From NCBI RefSeq assembly GCF_900156575.1, contig NZ_FTNY01000001.1, positions 620,001-684,000 of the forward strand: DNA of 64,000 bases, given 5' to 3'. Positions 50,634 to 59,024 of the stretch are shown here, piece after piece. Position 1 is the first letter of the stretch; each line of letters opens with the position of its first letter. The DNA comes from Chryseobacterium shigense. Its GTDB lineage: Bacteria > Bacteroidota > Bacteroidia > Flavobacteriales > Weeksellaceae. The position numbers and the translations under genes were made by a program. Below the pieces are notes generated by a model. It ran no database searches, was not told the DNA's origin, and saw only the letters and a list, made by a program, of their open reading frames with translations.

Positions 50634-51527
50634 ATGATCAAAAACATTGTAGTGATTGGAGCTGGGACCATGGGGAACGGTATTGCGCATACTTTTGCAC
50701 AAAGCGGATTCAAAGTAAATCTGGTAGACGTATCTCAAGACGCACTGGACCGAGGCCTGAAAACGATTACAACTAACCTTGACAGAATCATTGCAAAGGG
50801 AAACCTTACTGAAGAGCAGAAAGCTGAAACATTAGGAAATATCAGCACTTTTACAGAACTTAAAGAGGCGGCAGGATCTGCTGATCTTATTGTAGAAGCA
50901 GCTACTGAAAATCAGGACCTGAAGCTGAAAATCTTCGGACAGATGGATGAATTGGCACCTGCCAACTGTATTCTGGCAACCAATACTTCTTCTATCTCGA
51001 TTACGAAAATCGCAGCGGCTACGAAACGAGCTGACAAAGTGATCGGAATGCATTTTATGAATCCGGTTCCTATTATGAAACTGGTAGAGATCATCAAAGG
51101 ATATTCTACTTCTAAGGAAACTTTCGATGCTATCTACGACATGAGTAAGACTTTAGGTAAAGTTCCTGTGGAAGTGAATGACTATCCTGGTTTTGTGGCG
51201 AACAGAATTCTTATGCCGATGATCAACGAGTCTATCGAAACACTTTATAACGGGGTGGCTGGTGTAGAAGAAATTGACACAGTAATGAAGCTTGGTATGG
51301 CACATCCGATGGGTCCGCTTCAACTGGCCGATTTTATCGGTCTTGATATCTGTCTTGCCATTCTTAACGTGATGTATGACGGCTTCAAAAATCCTAAATA
51401 TGCTCCGAACCCACTTCTTGTGAATATGGTAATGGCTGGAAAACTGGGCGTAAAGTCAGGGGAAGGTTTTTATGATTATTCAGAAAGTAAAAAAGCTGAA
51501 AAAGTTTCAAAAATGTTTTTGAAATAA
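50634..51527 (+). CDS. 3-hydroxybutyryl-CoA dehydrogenase
   Basis: A 297-residue NAD-dependent 3-hydroxyacyl-CoA dehydrogenase for short chains (fatty acid or butyrate metabolism). The Rossmann motif VIGAGTMGNGIAHTFAQ starts at residue 7; catalytic Ser/His/Glu/Asn lie in NTSSISIT, IGMHFMNPVPIMKLVEII and NRILMPMINE; the C-terminal part has AHPMGPLQLADFIGLD. The length fits the stand-alone Hbd/PaaH type. The gene begins nine bases past the preceding secreted protein gene; a -7 box follows for the next gene. Confidence 0.94.
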   Translation: MIKNIVVIGAGTMGNGIAHTFAQSGFKVNLVDVSQDALDRGLKTITTNLDRIIAKGNLTEEQKAETLGNISTFTELKEAAGSADLIVEAATENQDLKLKIFGQMDELAPANCILATNTSSISITKIAAATKRADKVIGMHFMNPVPIMKLVEIIKGYSTSKETFDAIYDMSKTLGKVPVEVNDYPGFVANRILMPMINESIETLYNGVAGVEEIDTVMKLGMAHPMGPLQLADFIGLDICLAILNVMYDGFKNPKYAPNPLLVNMVMAGKLGVKSGEGFYDYSESKKAEKVSKMFLK

Positions 51528-51548
51528 TTTTAAGTCAATAATTTTATT

Positions 51549-51556
51549 TATCTTTG
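51549..51556 (+). promoter_or_regulatory. -7 box of the small acidic protein gene
   Basis: TATCTTTG, exact TAnnTTTG, 24 bases upstream of the ATG at 51581. It overlaps a longer TTG-started ORF, which supports the ATG start. Confidence 0.5.
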
Positions 51557-51580
51557 ATCAAAGTTAAAATATTTAAAAAA

Positions 51581-51820
51581 ATGAAATTACCAAAGTTTTT
51601 ATTAGCAGACAATTCGGAATTTCCTGAAGATTTATTCGTAGTTCACACAGAATATCCAAGATTCATCTTAAACGTTGAAGAAGAAGAAGTTGAGTGGTTA
51701 GATGATTTAGAAGGTGACGATGAAGAAACTATGGCAGACGAAGCTACAAAAGTGGTAGAGGCTGCATTTAAATGGTGTGATGAAGAGTTGGCTAAGTACG
51801 ACGAAGAAGAGGAAGAATAA
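51581..51820 (+). CDS. Conserved small acidic protein (79 aa)
   Basis: Read from the ATG at 51581 (MKLPKFLLADNSEFPEDLFV). The body VVHTEYPRFILNVEEEEVEWL is followed by a run of acidic residues and a helix with KWCDEELAKY. There is no signal peptide or membrane segment. I associate this sequence type with a small protein widespread in Flavobacteriia, but know no function. It has its own promoter box and a strong terminator. Confidence 0.85.
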   Translation: MKLPKFLLADNSEFPEDLFVVHTEYPRFILNVEEEEVEWLDDLEGDDEETMADEATKVVEAAFKWCDEELAKYDEEEEE

Positions 51821-51837
51821 TAACGACCTAAACATAA

Positions 51838-51868
51838 AAAAAAGGAACTCAAATTGAGTTCCTTTTTT
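51838..51868. terminator. Terminator between the acidic protein and META-domain genes
   Basis: AAGGAACTCAA and TTGAGTTCCTT pair perfectly around one base, with A- and T-runs on either side; it serves both convergent genes. Confidence 0.85.
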
Positions 51869-51871
51869 ATT

Positions 51872-52282
51872 TTATTCCGCTTTGTTGAATTTCAACAGCA
51901 GAAGATTGTCTTTGTACAATTCTAAGGTAGTCCCGGAAATGACATATTTATTGGCTTTCCCTACCATATCCATAAAGTTTTGCTCCACACTCATATTGTT
52001 GCACATCATTTTGGTAGATCCCATCTGTCCTGCAGAGAAATCACCTGTAGAAGGGTCTATTTTAGCGGTTCCGAAATAGTTGTTGCATCCTCCGTTTCCA
52101 TTGATCTTTTCCCCTTCAATATTCAAGGTTGGAACTTTGCCTTTCACGTTGTCTGCCAACGTCCATTTTGTATTAGCCAGTGAAGGCTGTGCTTTTCCTA
52201 CTTTAGAGGCCGAAGCACTGGACATTGTACCGCACGACGCCAGAATAGCCGCCGCACCTATACTTAAAAAAAGATTTTTCAT
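51872..52282 (-). CDS. META-domain lipoprotein (HslJ-like)
   Basis: A 136-residue protein with a lipoprotein signal (MKNLFLSIGAAAILASCGT; lipobox LASC, Cys17). The mature domain is META/HslJ-like: LANTKWTLADNVKGKVPTL, then INGNGGCNNYFGTAKID, and GSTKMMCNNMSVEQNFM, with the GCNxY motif typical of the family. Members are implicated in heat-shock or antibiotic-stress response in other bacteria. The gene shares a bidirectional terminator with its convergent neighbour. Confidence 0.88.
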   Translation of the reverse strand: MKNLFLSIGAAAILASCGTMSSASASKVGKAQPSLANTKWTLADNVKGKVPTLNIEGEKINGNGGCNNYFGTAKIDPSTGDFSAGQMGSTKMMCNNMSVEQNFMDMVGKANKYVISGTTLELYKDNLLLLKFNKAE

Positions 52283-52646
52283 TTTTTTCTTTTTGAATTA
52301 CTCAAATTTAAGGAAATTATATTATTTAAACGGGCCACAGAGGATTTTATTACTTTTTAAGAATTCTATTTTACGATTATTTTCAATCATAAATCTTTTA
52401 TATTCTGTAAATCATATTCTTTATTTTAAGAATAAAACCAAATTGATTTCAGATCATACAATCATTGAATGAATACCGGATCTATTGCATATTTTGAAAA
52501 AATAAACTCTTCTGATGCCAGATGATTGAACCTCTCTATGTTTACCTAATCATTTAAAAGCATTATCTGAAAAATCGCTCCATAATCTATGGTGAAAAAC
52601 AGAAAAACGGGCTATAAAGCCCGTTTCAATACTATATTATTCTTGA
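52283..52646 (-). terminator. Gene-free stretch ending in the pheT terminator
   Basis: No gene was seen. AAACGGGCT (52605-52613) and AGCCCGTTT (52618-52626) form a perfect stem with an ATAA loop and a minus-strand T-run, 20 bases past the pheT stop. The remainder is AT-rich without clear motif. Confidence 0.7.
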
Positions 52647-55049
52647 TTAAGATCTTAACTCTGCGTTGTATTCTTTTTGGAATGCTTTGATCAGAGAATC
52701 CATTACTTCAGAAATTTCTTTTTCTTCCAATGTTTTTTCTTCATTCAGAAGTTCAAAACTCATGGCGTAAGACTTCTTCCCTTCCGGAAGGTTTTTACCT
52801 TCGTACACATCAAATAAATTGATGCCTTTGATGAACGGAGATTTATTCTTCTTAGCGGTCTGATAAAGCTCCTGATAATTAATATTTTTATCGATCAATA
52901 AAGCAAGGTCTCTTCGGATCTTGTTGAATTTCGGAATATCCTTGAATTTCAGTGCATTTCCAGAACGTAATTCCTGCGCCAATTCAAGCTCGATCTCTGC
53001 ATAGAAACATTCCTGATCGATATCAAAGTCTTTCAGTAATACCGGAGATACTTTACCTATTCTCACTAAAGTTTTTCCGTCTGCTTCATAAGCTAAAGAA
53101 TCAGAGAATCTATCGTCTGTTAAAGCCACTTCTTTATAATCTACCCCAAGTCTTTCCAACAGAACCTTTACGTATGCTTTAAGATTATAAAAACTTACTG
53201 CGGATTTAGGCTGTAACCAGTTTTCAGCAACGTCTCTTCCTGTTACCAGAATCGCCAATTGCTTTCTTTCCTCGTATTTATCTTTTTTGTGGTAGATTTT
53301 CCCGAACTCGAAGAACTTGATATCCTGATTCTTTCTGTTGATGTTATAGACTGCATTTTGAAGAAGTCCTTCCAATAAAGATTTTCTCATGAATGCAAGA
53401 TCTCCACTTAAAGGGTTCAGTAATTTCACTGCATCGGTTTCGTCTTTCACAGAAGTCAGTGAATTGTTCATCACTTCATTGAATCCAATGCTCTGCAACG
53501 TTCTTGCCCAGTTGTTTTCCAGTTCATCCTGATCGTTAGCGCTCAGTTTTACAGGGGTAAATGAAATTTTTTGCGGGGCATCGATCTTATTGTATCCGTA
53601 GATTCTTAAGATTTCTTCGATAACATCAATTTCTCTTGTTACATCAGCTCTGTAAGCCGGAACAGAGATTTCAAGCCCGTTCTGGATCTCGTTTAAAACC
53701 TGGATTTCAAGAGCTTTCAAGATCTCTTTTACTTTTTCTCTGTGGATCTTTGTTCCTAAAATCTGTTCAATTTTCGAGAATCTGATGATCACATAATTGT
53801 CTTCGATTTTCTTAGGATATTCTTCCAACAGGTCTCCCACCAGTTTTCCCCCTGCAATTTCCTGGATCAGTTTAATCGCGTGAGTAATGGCTGTTCTGGT
53901 AATATTAGGATCCACTCCTCTTTCGAATCGGAAAGAAGCGTCTGTATTTAAATTATGAAGTTTAGCTCCTTTTCTTACCGCTACCGGGTTGAAATAAGCA
54001 CTTTCTAAAAAGATGGTTTTTGTATCATTGGAAACTCCTGACTGCGCTCCTCCGAAAACACCGGCAATACACAGTGGATGATCCTTTCCGTCTTTGATCA
54101 TGACTTCAGAACCGTTTAAAGTTCTTTCAACACCATCCAACGTTGTGAATTTTGTTCCTTTTTTTACAGTTCCCACTTTCACTTTACTGTCAGCAATCTT
54201 ATCTGCATCAAATGCATGAAGCGGCTGCCCGTAACCGTGAAGAATATAATTTGTAATATCAACAATATTATTGATAGGACTTAAACCTATCGCCTTTAAT
54301 CTGTCTTTTAGCCATGATGGAGATTCAGCTACTTTCACCTCTTCAATTACTGCTCCGATATATCTTGGACATAATTCAGCACTTTCAACTTCTAAAGTGA
54401 AATTATGTGAACCTTCATTATTTAAAGCCTCGGAAGATACTTTTTCAAAGGTTGATTTCTGTTGATTGGTTGAAAGGAATGCATGAAGATCTCTCGCCAC
54501 TCCATAATGAGACATTGCATCTGTTCTGTTGGGCGTAAGACCAATTTCCAACACTTCGTCGTTGGTCAGCTCAAAATAATCAGCAAAGTTTTTTCCTACT
54601 TCATATTTGGTCTCATCCAAAACCATGATTCCACCGTGATCGTCACTAAGGCCAAGTTCATCTTCTGCACAGATCATCCCCTGAGAAACCTCACTTCTGA
54701 TTTTAGCTTCTTTAATTTCAAAAAAGTTTCCGGTTTTGTCATAGATTTTAGTTCCGACTACAGCTACAGGAACGGTTTGCCCTGCTTCTACGTTGGGAGC
54801 ACCGCAAACAATATTCAATATTTTTCCGTTTCCTACGTCAACTGTTGTTTTCTTTAATTTGTCTGCATTCGGATGTTTTTCGCAGGTCAGTACTTTTCCT
54901 ACTACAATTCCTTCCAGGCTTCCTTTTACACTTTCAAATTTTTCTATCCCTTCAACTTCAAGACCTATATCTGTAAGGAATTCTCCGATTCTCTCCGTTT
55001 TCAGTTCCGTTTTGATAAAGTCTTTCAGCCAGTTGTTTGATATTTTCAT
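52647..55049 (-). CDS. pheT: Phenylalanine--tRNA ligase beta subunit
   Basis: An 800-residue beta chain of the tetrameric PheRS that charges tRNA-Phe. Domains in order: an N-terminal EMAP-like tRNA-binding domain (residues about 38-150, VGKVLTCEKHPNADKLKKT), B3/B4 editing domain (ARDLHAF ... NNIVDITNYILHGYGQPLHAFD), B5 (VDPNITRTAITHAIKLIQEIAG), the catalytic-like core and a C-terminal ferredoxin-fold anticodon-binding domain (FNKIRRDLALLIDKNINY). The alpha subunit gene is not adjacent, as is common in Bacteroidetes. Terminators isolate it from dnaN. Confidence 0.97.
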   Translation of the reverse strand: MKISNNWLKDFIKTELKTERIGEFLTDIGLEVEGIEKFESVKGSLEGIVVGKVLTCEKHPNADKLKKTTVDVGNGKILNIVCGAPNVEAGQTVPVAVVGTKIYDKTGNFFEIKEAKIRSEVSQGMICAEDELGLSDDHGGIMVLDETKYEVGKNFADYFELTNDEVLEIGLTPNRTDAMSHYGVARDLHAFLSTNQQKSTFEKVSSEALNNEGSHNFTLEVESAELCPRYIGAVIEEVKVAESPSWLKDRLKAIGLSPINNIVDITNYILHGYGQPLHAFDADKIADSKVKVGTVKKGTKFTTLDGVERTLNGSEVMIKDGKDHPLCIAGVFGGAQSGVSNDTKTIFLESAYFNPVAVRKGAKLHNLNTDASFRFERGVDPNITRTAITHAIKLIQEIAGGKLVGDLLEEYPKKIEDNYVIIRFSKIEQILGTKIHREKVKEILKALEIQVLNEIQNGLEISVPAYRADVTREIDVIEEILRIYGYNKIDAPQKISFTPVKLSANDQDELENNWARTLQSIGFNEVMNNSLTSVKDETDAVKLLNPLSGDLAFMRKSLLEGLLQNAVYNINRKNQDIKFFEFGKIYHKKDKYEERKQLAILVTGRDVAENWLQPKSAVSFYNLKAYVKVLLERLGVDYKEVALTDDRFSDSLAYEADGKTLVRIGKVSPVLLKDFDIDQECFYAEIELELAQELRSGNALKFKDIPKFNKIRRDLALLIDKNINYQELYQTAKKNKSPFIKGINLFDVYEGKNLPEGKKSYAMSFELLNEEKTLEEKEISEVMDSLIKAFQKEYNAELRS

Positions 55050-55292
55050 TTGCTATATTTTGAAAAATTTATTGAATTTCCGTACCCACTTTCCTGTACG
55101 GTTTTTCCCGTACAAATGTCGTGTTTTTTTGAGAAACAGCGAAATTTAGGAATAACTTTAAAACAAATAGTTTTATTATTTTACGACAGCTCTCAGAATC
55201 TATCGTATTACAGAAAACAGATAAAATGAAACATTATATTTTAAATCTGCTATGATAGATCTATAACAAGCTCATTTGATTATTTAAAATAA

Positions 55293-55324
55293 AAAAGAGG
55301 TCTTGAAAATCAAAACCTCTTTTA
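55293..55324 (-). terminator. Terminator of dnaN
   Basis: AAAAGAGGTCTTGA and TCAAAACCTCTTTT form a 14-bp stem with one mismatch and an AAA loop, 16 bases past the dnaN stop. Confidence 0.8.
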
Positions 55325-55339
55325 TGTATTTGTCAACTA

Positions 55340-56470
55340 TTACAATCCGATAACCGGCATTGATAACATGAGTATATTTTCGCTGTCTTCAAGACCGTCA
55401 AGAGGTTCAATGATCCCCGGTCTGTTGGGTTGTGACATTTTCATAGTGATATCGTCAGACCCTAAAATCGTAAGCATTTCGGTTAAAAACTTAGAGCTGA
55501 AACCGATATTGATATCTTCGCCGTTATAGTCGCAAGGAATCTGCATATCTGCTTTGTTTGCATATTCTGTATCTTCTGCATGAAGGTGGAGAATGTTGGC
55601 CGACAATTTAAATCTTACCTGGTTGGTCGATTTATTAGACATGATCGACGCTCTTTTGATCGCTCCTAATAGAAGGTTTCTGTTGATCGTCAGCACATTT
55701 GGATTTTCTTTCGGGATTACTGCTGTGTAGTTAGGATATTTTCCGTCAATCAGTCTGCAGATCCAGATATGTTTTCCAAAAGTAAATTTAGCCATGTTCT
55801 CATTGAAGTCGATTTTCACGTCTTCATTGGAACTTGCCAGTATATTTTTGAAAATGTTCAAAGGTTTTTTAGGCATGATAAACTCCATAGGCTCGGCATT
55901 CATCAGGTCTGTTCTTTTATACACCACCAGTCTGTGGGAGTCTGTAGAAACAAAATTGGTTTCATTTTCTCCAAACTGAAAGAGCACTCCTGTCATTACG
56001 GGACGAAGAGAGTCATTGCTGGTTGCAAAAAGAGTATTGGTCAATGCTTCAGATAAGACTCCGGCTGGCATTGCAACACTTTGGGAAGCATCGAATTCCG
56101 GCAGCTCAGGATAGTCATCAGCATTATCCAACGCTACAGCGAAATTATCTTTTTCATCTAAAATCTCCAGCTGGCTTCCGGTTCCTTCTGCATTATCCTT
56201 CACAACGAACGTCAGAGGCTGTTCACCATAGGTCTTGATAAAATCTTGAAAAATTTTAGCAGGAACGGCAAATTTACCAGAATCGTCAGACTTTACCTCC
56301 AGAGAAGTAACGAGTGTAGTCTCGCCATCAGAAGCTGTAATGGTAACGTTATTTCCGTCTAATTCAAAAAGATAGTTTTCTAAAATCGGTCTCGACTGAG
56401 AGCTTGATATTACGCCACTTACAGTTTGCAATGCTTTCTGCAGTTCACCACTTGAAATAATAAATTTCAT
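55340..56470 (-). CDS. dnaN: DNA polymerase III beta subunit (sliding clamp)
   Basis: A 376-residue ring-forming processivity clamp. The three-domain repeat is complete: MKFIISSGELQKALQTVSGV with SSSQSRPILENYLFE, FVVKDNAEGT / VALDNADDYPELPEFD, TGVLFQFGENETNFVSTDSHR, and the C-terminal ENILMLSMPVIGL tail. It is monocistronic: a -7 box TATATTTG lies at 56492-56499 and a terminator follows. dnaA and recF are not adjacent, so this is not the replication origin region by gene content. Confidence 0.97.
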   Translation of the reverse strand: MKFIISSGELQKALQTVSGVISSSQSRPILENYLFELDGNNVTITASDGETTLVTSLEVKSDDSGKFAVPAKIFQDFIKTYGEQPLTFVVKDNAEGTGSQLEILDEKDNFAVALDNADDYPELPEFDASQSVAMPAGVLSEALTNTLFATSNDSLRPVMTGVLFQFGENETNFVSTDSHRLVVYKRTDLMNAEPMEFIMPKKPLNIFKNILASSNEDVKIDFNENMAKFTFGKHIWICRLIDGKYPNYTAVIPKENPNVLTINRNLLLGAIKRASIMSNKSTNQVRFKLSANILHLHAEDTEYANKADMQIPCDYNGEDINIGFSSKFLTEMLTILGSDDITMKMSQPNRPGIIEPLDGLEDSENILMLSMPVIGL

Positions 56471-56491
56471 AGATTTAAAAATAAGTTTCTA

Positions 56492-56499
56492 CAAATATA
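56492..56499 (-). promoter_or_regulatory. -7 box of dnaN
   Basis: Minus strand TATATTTG, an exact TAnnTTTG match, 21 bases upstream of the dnaN ATG. Confidence 0.5.
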
Positions 56500-56652
56500 A
56501 TAAATAGAAACTATAATGAAAAAAATAATCTTAAGGAGTTTTGAACAAATATCATTAACCTGTTTTCAGACTTGACCTTATGTTCAGATTTTGTCATAAT
56601 TAATTTTCACACCTAGGCTGCGGAATCTGGGGTACCATCAAAATACAAATCT

Positions 56653-56660
56653 TATATTTG
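56653..56660 (+). promoter_or_regulatory. -7 box of the diacylglycerol kinase gene
   Basis: TATATTTG, exact match, 12 bases upstream of the ATG at 56673. It overlaps an in-frame TTG at 56658, which excludes that as the start. Confidence 0.55.
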
Positions 56661-56672
56661 CGAAAAAGAATC

Positions 56673-57026
56673 ATGAAAAAACCGCATATTCATAAAAGTT
56701 TTCTGCATGCTTTCCGGGGTATTTTCCTGATGGTGCGTACGGAAAGAAATTTTCAGATTGAGCTTGTGGCTTTTTTCATTAACCTTTTCTTCATTTTCTA
56801 TTTTAACCTTTCCGGAATAGATACTGCTTTGGTTATCATGGCTTCTCTGGCCGTTTTAAGTGCTGAAATTTTCAATACTGCCATAGAAAGGACATGTGAT
56901 ATCATCCAGCCTGATTTTGACAAGAGAATCAGCTTTATTAAAGATATTGCTGCAGGAGCTGTTCTGCTGATGGCGGCCGGAGCTGTTGTTGTGGGAATTA
57001 TTGTGTACCGGAAATACCTTTTCTAA
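56673..57026 (+). CDS. dgkA: Diacylglycerol kinase family protein
   Basis: A 117-residue integral membrane kinase. Three helices are visible (about residues 30-47, 50-70, 92-112). Family signatures are SFLHAFRGIFLMVRTERNFQIE, EIFNTAIERTCD, the active-site Glu and Asn, and FIKDIAAGAVLL. Gram-positive and Bacteroidetes members usually phosphorylate undecaprenol rather than diacylglycerol, so lipid-carrier recycling is as likely a role. The ATG at 56673 (MKKPHIHKSF) is chosen because a -7 box overlaps the alternative TTG. Confidence 0.92.
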   Translation: MKKPHIHKSFLHAFRGIFLMVRTERNFQIELVAFFINLFFIFYFNLSGIDTALVIMASLAVLSAEIFNTAIERTCDIIQPDFDKRISFIKDIAAGAVLLMAAGAVVVGIIVYRKYLF

Positions 57027-57074
57027 CATCAACGACTATTTTCATATTGCCCATCCTATGCTGTACAAAGGGAA

Positions 57075-57407
57075 TTATTTCCCAATATAAATCCATCCTT
57101 TCTTTCCGGATCTGAAAACAGTTTCTACTTTTTTATAATCATCCACTTCATAGTCATCTGCCTGAAGAATTTCCTCTTCTGTCACTTCAAAAAGCATTCC
57201 TTCTGCTTCATCTTCGTTTTTCCCTGAAAACGTTAATATCGGATGGTATTTCTGGCCGCTTTTGCGTAAAACTTCAGGATCTGTAATTTCGACCTTACTC
57301 AGTTTATAGCCGGTAAGAATATCTTTTTCACCTTTTAAAAGCCGTCCGAATATTTCAAGTTGTACCTGCTCTTTCCGGAGGGTTCCGTAAGAAAATAAAT
57401 GCGTCAT
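57075..57407 (-). CDS. Gamma-glutamylcyclotransferase-like (AIG2) protein
   Basis: A 110-residue protein of the AIG2/GGCT fold: HLFSYGTLRKEQVQLEIFGR carries the substrate-loop YGTLR, GYKLSKVEI follows, and AEGMLFEVTEEEILQADDYE holds the catalytic Glu region. Small members act on gamma-glutamyl amines or have unknown roles. Its ATG shares one base with the stop of the upstream SGNH hydrolase gene (TAATG), so the two are translationally coupled. Confidence 0.88.
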   Translation of the reverse strand: MTHLFSYGTLRKEQVQLEIFGRLLKGEKDILTGYKLSKVEITDPEVLRKSGQKYHPILTFSGKNEDEAEGMLFEVTEEEILQADDYEVDDYKKVETVFRSGKKGWIYIGK

Positions 57408-58033
57408 TATAAGTATTTTTCTATGATGGGTATTGCTGTTTCAGCCATGATGCCGTAGCCTTTTTCATTCGGATGAACTCCGTCCGCGGAAAGCAGAATT
57501 TCTTTATCCCGGACAAGTGCAGCGTAGAAATCAATGTAATGCAAAGATTGTTCAGCTGCTATATGGGTAAGGATTTGGTTATAAATCAAAACGTCTTCGT
57601 TTACTCGTAATTTCCCTGTGGCCGACTCTACTCCATCCACTTTTTTGGAAAATGGGAGAATGCTTACGAGATAAATATCATTGGAATATTTCTTTGCATG
57701 CTGAACTGCTATTTTCATATTTTCTTCAAACTGTTCAGGGGCTACGAGGTAACTTCCATTCTTCTTCGCCAGATCATTGGCTCCGTAACCGATAAAAATA
57801 ATATTTCCTTCCGCCGAATTCCTTGCTTCCATTTCATAAGGCATCCTTTTCAGCAAACCTTCTGTAGTTTCACCGCCTATTCCCAGGTTAAAAAGAATTA
57901 GTTCGTTGCTTCCTTCATGAAACTGCTGCAAGGCATATCTTTTCAGAATATCTACCCATCCTCCGAAAACGCCGTCATATTCTCCATAGGTAATGCTGTC
58001 GCCAAAGAACAGCCCGTAAATCATTTTTTTCAT
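57407..58033 (-). CDS. SGNH/GDSL hydrolase
   Basis: A 208-residue esterase/lipase-fold enzyme. Block I is LFFGDSITYGE (nucleophile Ser in GDSI), block II Gly is in GIGGETTEG, block III is IGYGANDLAKK and block V is SADGVHPNEKGYG with Asp and His. No signal peptide, so cytoplasmic; the substrate is unknown. It is the first gene of a coupled pair with the cyclotransferase-like gene. A heptamer array begins nine bases upstream of its ATG, in the promoter position. Confidence 0.9.
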   Translation of the reverse strand: MKKMIYGLFFGDSITYGEYDGVFGGWVDILKRYALQQFHEGSNELILFNLGIGGETTEGLLKRMPYEMEARNSAEGNIIFIGYGANDLAKKNGSYLVAPEQFEENMKIAVQHAKKYSNDIYLVSILPFSKKVDGVESATGKLRVNEDVLIYNQILTHIAAEQSLHYIDFYAALVRDKEILLSADGVHPNEKGYGIMAETAIPIIEKYL

Positions 58034-58042
58034 TTTTAAATA

Positions 58043-58152
58043 AGATGTTAGATGTCAGATGCTAGATGCCAGATGCCAGAAATTAGTAATATTGGGATAT
58101 AAGTAATACTGTTGACCATCACTCATAACTTATAACTCATAACTTATAGCTC
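58043..58152. repeat. Paired heptanucleotide arrays
   Basis: 58043-58077 is five units AGATGYY (AGATGTT, AGATGTC, AGATGCT, AGATGCC, AGATGCC); 58125-58152 is four units of ATAACTY type. Motifs and order are as at 8941-9100. It lies directly upstream of the SGNH hydrolase start. Confidence 0.8.
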
Positions 58153-58167
58153 ATCATCCGTCTAACA

Positions 58168-58572
58168 TCAATCCAAAATTAGGGTAATATTTTTGTGTGA
58201 CTCTATAATTTCTATTAAAATTTGAAACAGTGTCTGTCCGTTTCCGGAGAGTAATTCATCGAGTTTTTGCTGAATCAGTTCTATGTTAAAAGGCTTTCCC
58301 TGTCTGATTTTGTTTTCATAAAAATGACGAGTAGCTTCCAGCCCAAGATCTTCTTTTGATTTTTGGGAATCTTTCCAGGTGACCTCCACCTGATCTTTGT
58401 TTTCAAATACTCCGAAACCGCCGTACAGGATATCATCGAAACCATCGAGTGTTCCTACTTTCCAGTCTGTCTCTTTCATGAATACCAAAGAAGCTTCATC
58501 ATAGAATCCGGCCAGGTCTGAGAAACGGCTGCCATCGATTATAATTTTTTTATTTTGATCTGAATTCAACAT
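58168..58572 (-). CDS. Barstar family (ribonuclease inhibitor-like) protein
   Basis: A 134-residue barstar-fold protein: IIIDGSRFSDLAGFYDEASL at the N-terminus, then TLDGFDDILYGGFGVFENKD with the conserved DxLYGG core that in barstar covers the barnase active site, and the C-terminal GQTLFQILIEIIESHKNI helix. Barstars bind and inhibit secreted ribonucleases or toxins. No barnase, toxin or secretion gene is adjacent, so it is an orphan. A start four codons down is not needed. Confidence 0.88.
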   Translation of the reverse strand: MLNSDQNKKIIIDGSRFSDLAGFYDEASLVFMKETDWKVGTLDGFDDILYGGFGVFENKDQVEVTWKDSQKSKEDLGLEATRHFYENKIRQGKPFNIELIQQKLDELLSGNGQTLFQILIEIIESHKNITLILD

Positions 58573-58987
58573 CGTTCTTGAAAGATTTTATTCCGTAAAT
58601 ATAAAAAAAGGCTTTTTTTCAACTTAGTTATCCAATAAAAATAGATCTTAATTTTCTTAACTTCAATGAACTTTAGTTTATTTCTAAATTTTAAACATTA
58701 AGAATTTAAGCAATATGCTTATTGTTATGAATGAAGAAATCAATAAATTGATTTTTTAAAGTTCTTTAAGTACCCTATCTTTTAAGATCTTAATGTCTTA
58801 ATGTTAAAAAAGTATGCTTCCATGTTTTGAAATTGATCCAATAAAAATTCACATTTTTATCGATCATACATTAAGAATTCAATGCAAAACTTCAATGAAT
58901 ACATACTTTGTGTAAGAAAAGCAAAGAATTCCGACTTCGTCAGTGTTTAAGCGTAAATAAAATATCCGTTCATAGAAATCTGATATA
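58573..58987. other. Gene-free AT-rich stretch
   Basis: No gene was found on either strand. Short repeated words occur (CTTAATG and ATTAAGAAT several times, for example around 58790-58805 and 58870), suggesting decayed low-complexity sequence; nothing more specific can be supported. Confidence 0.4.
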
Positions 58988-58989
58988 AA

Positions 58990-59018
58990 AAATGACCGCC
59001 ATTCGGTGGCGGTCATTT
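58990..59018 (-). terminator. Terminator of purL
   Basis: AAATGACCGCC and GGCGGTCATTT pair perfectly with a seven-base loop; the A-rich left flank is the minus-strand T-tail, just past the purL stop at 59025. Confidence 0.85.
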
Positions 59019-59024
59019 CTATTT

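Noticed and set aside
55340..56470. Replication origin near dnaN
   Set aside because: No dnaA, recF or gyrB neighbour and no cluster of DnaA boxes was seen; isolated dnaN is usual in Bacteroidetes.
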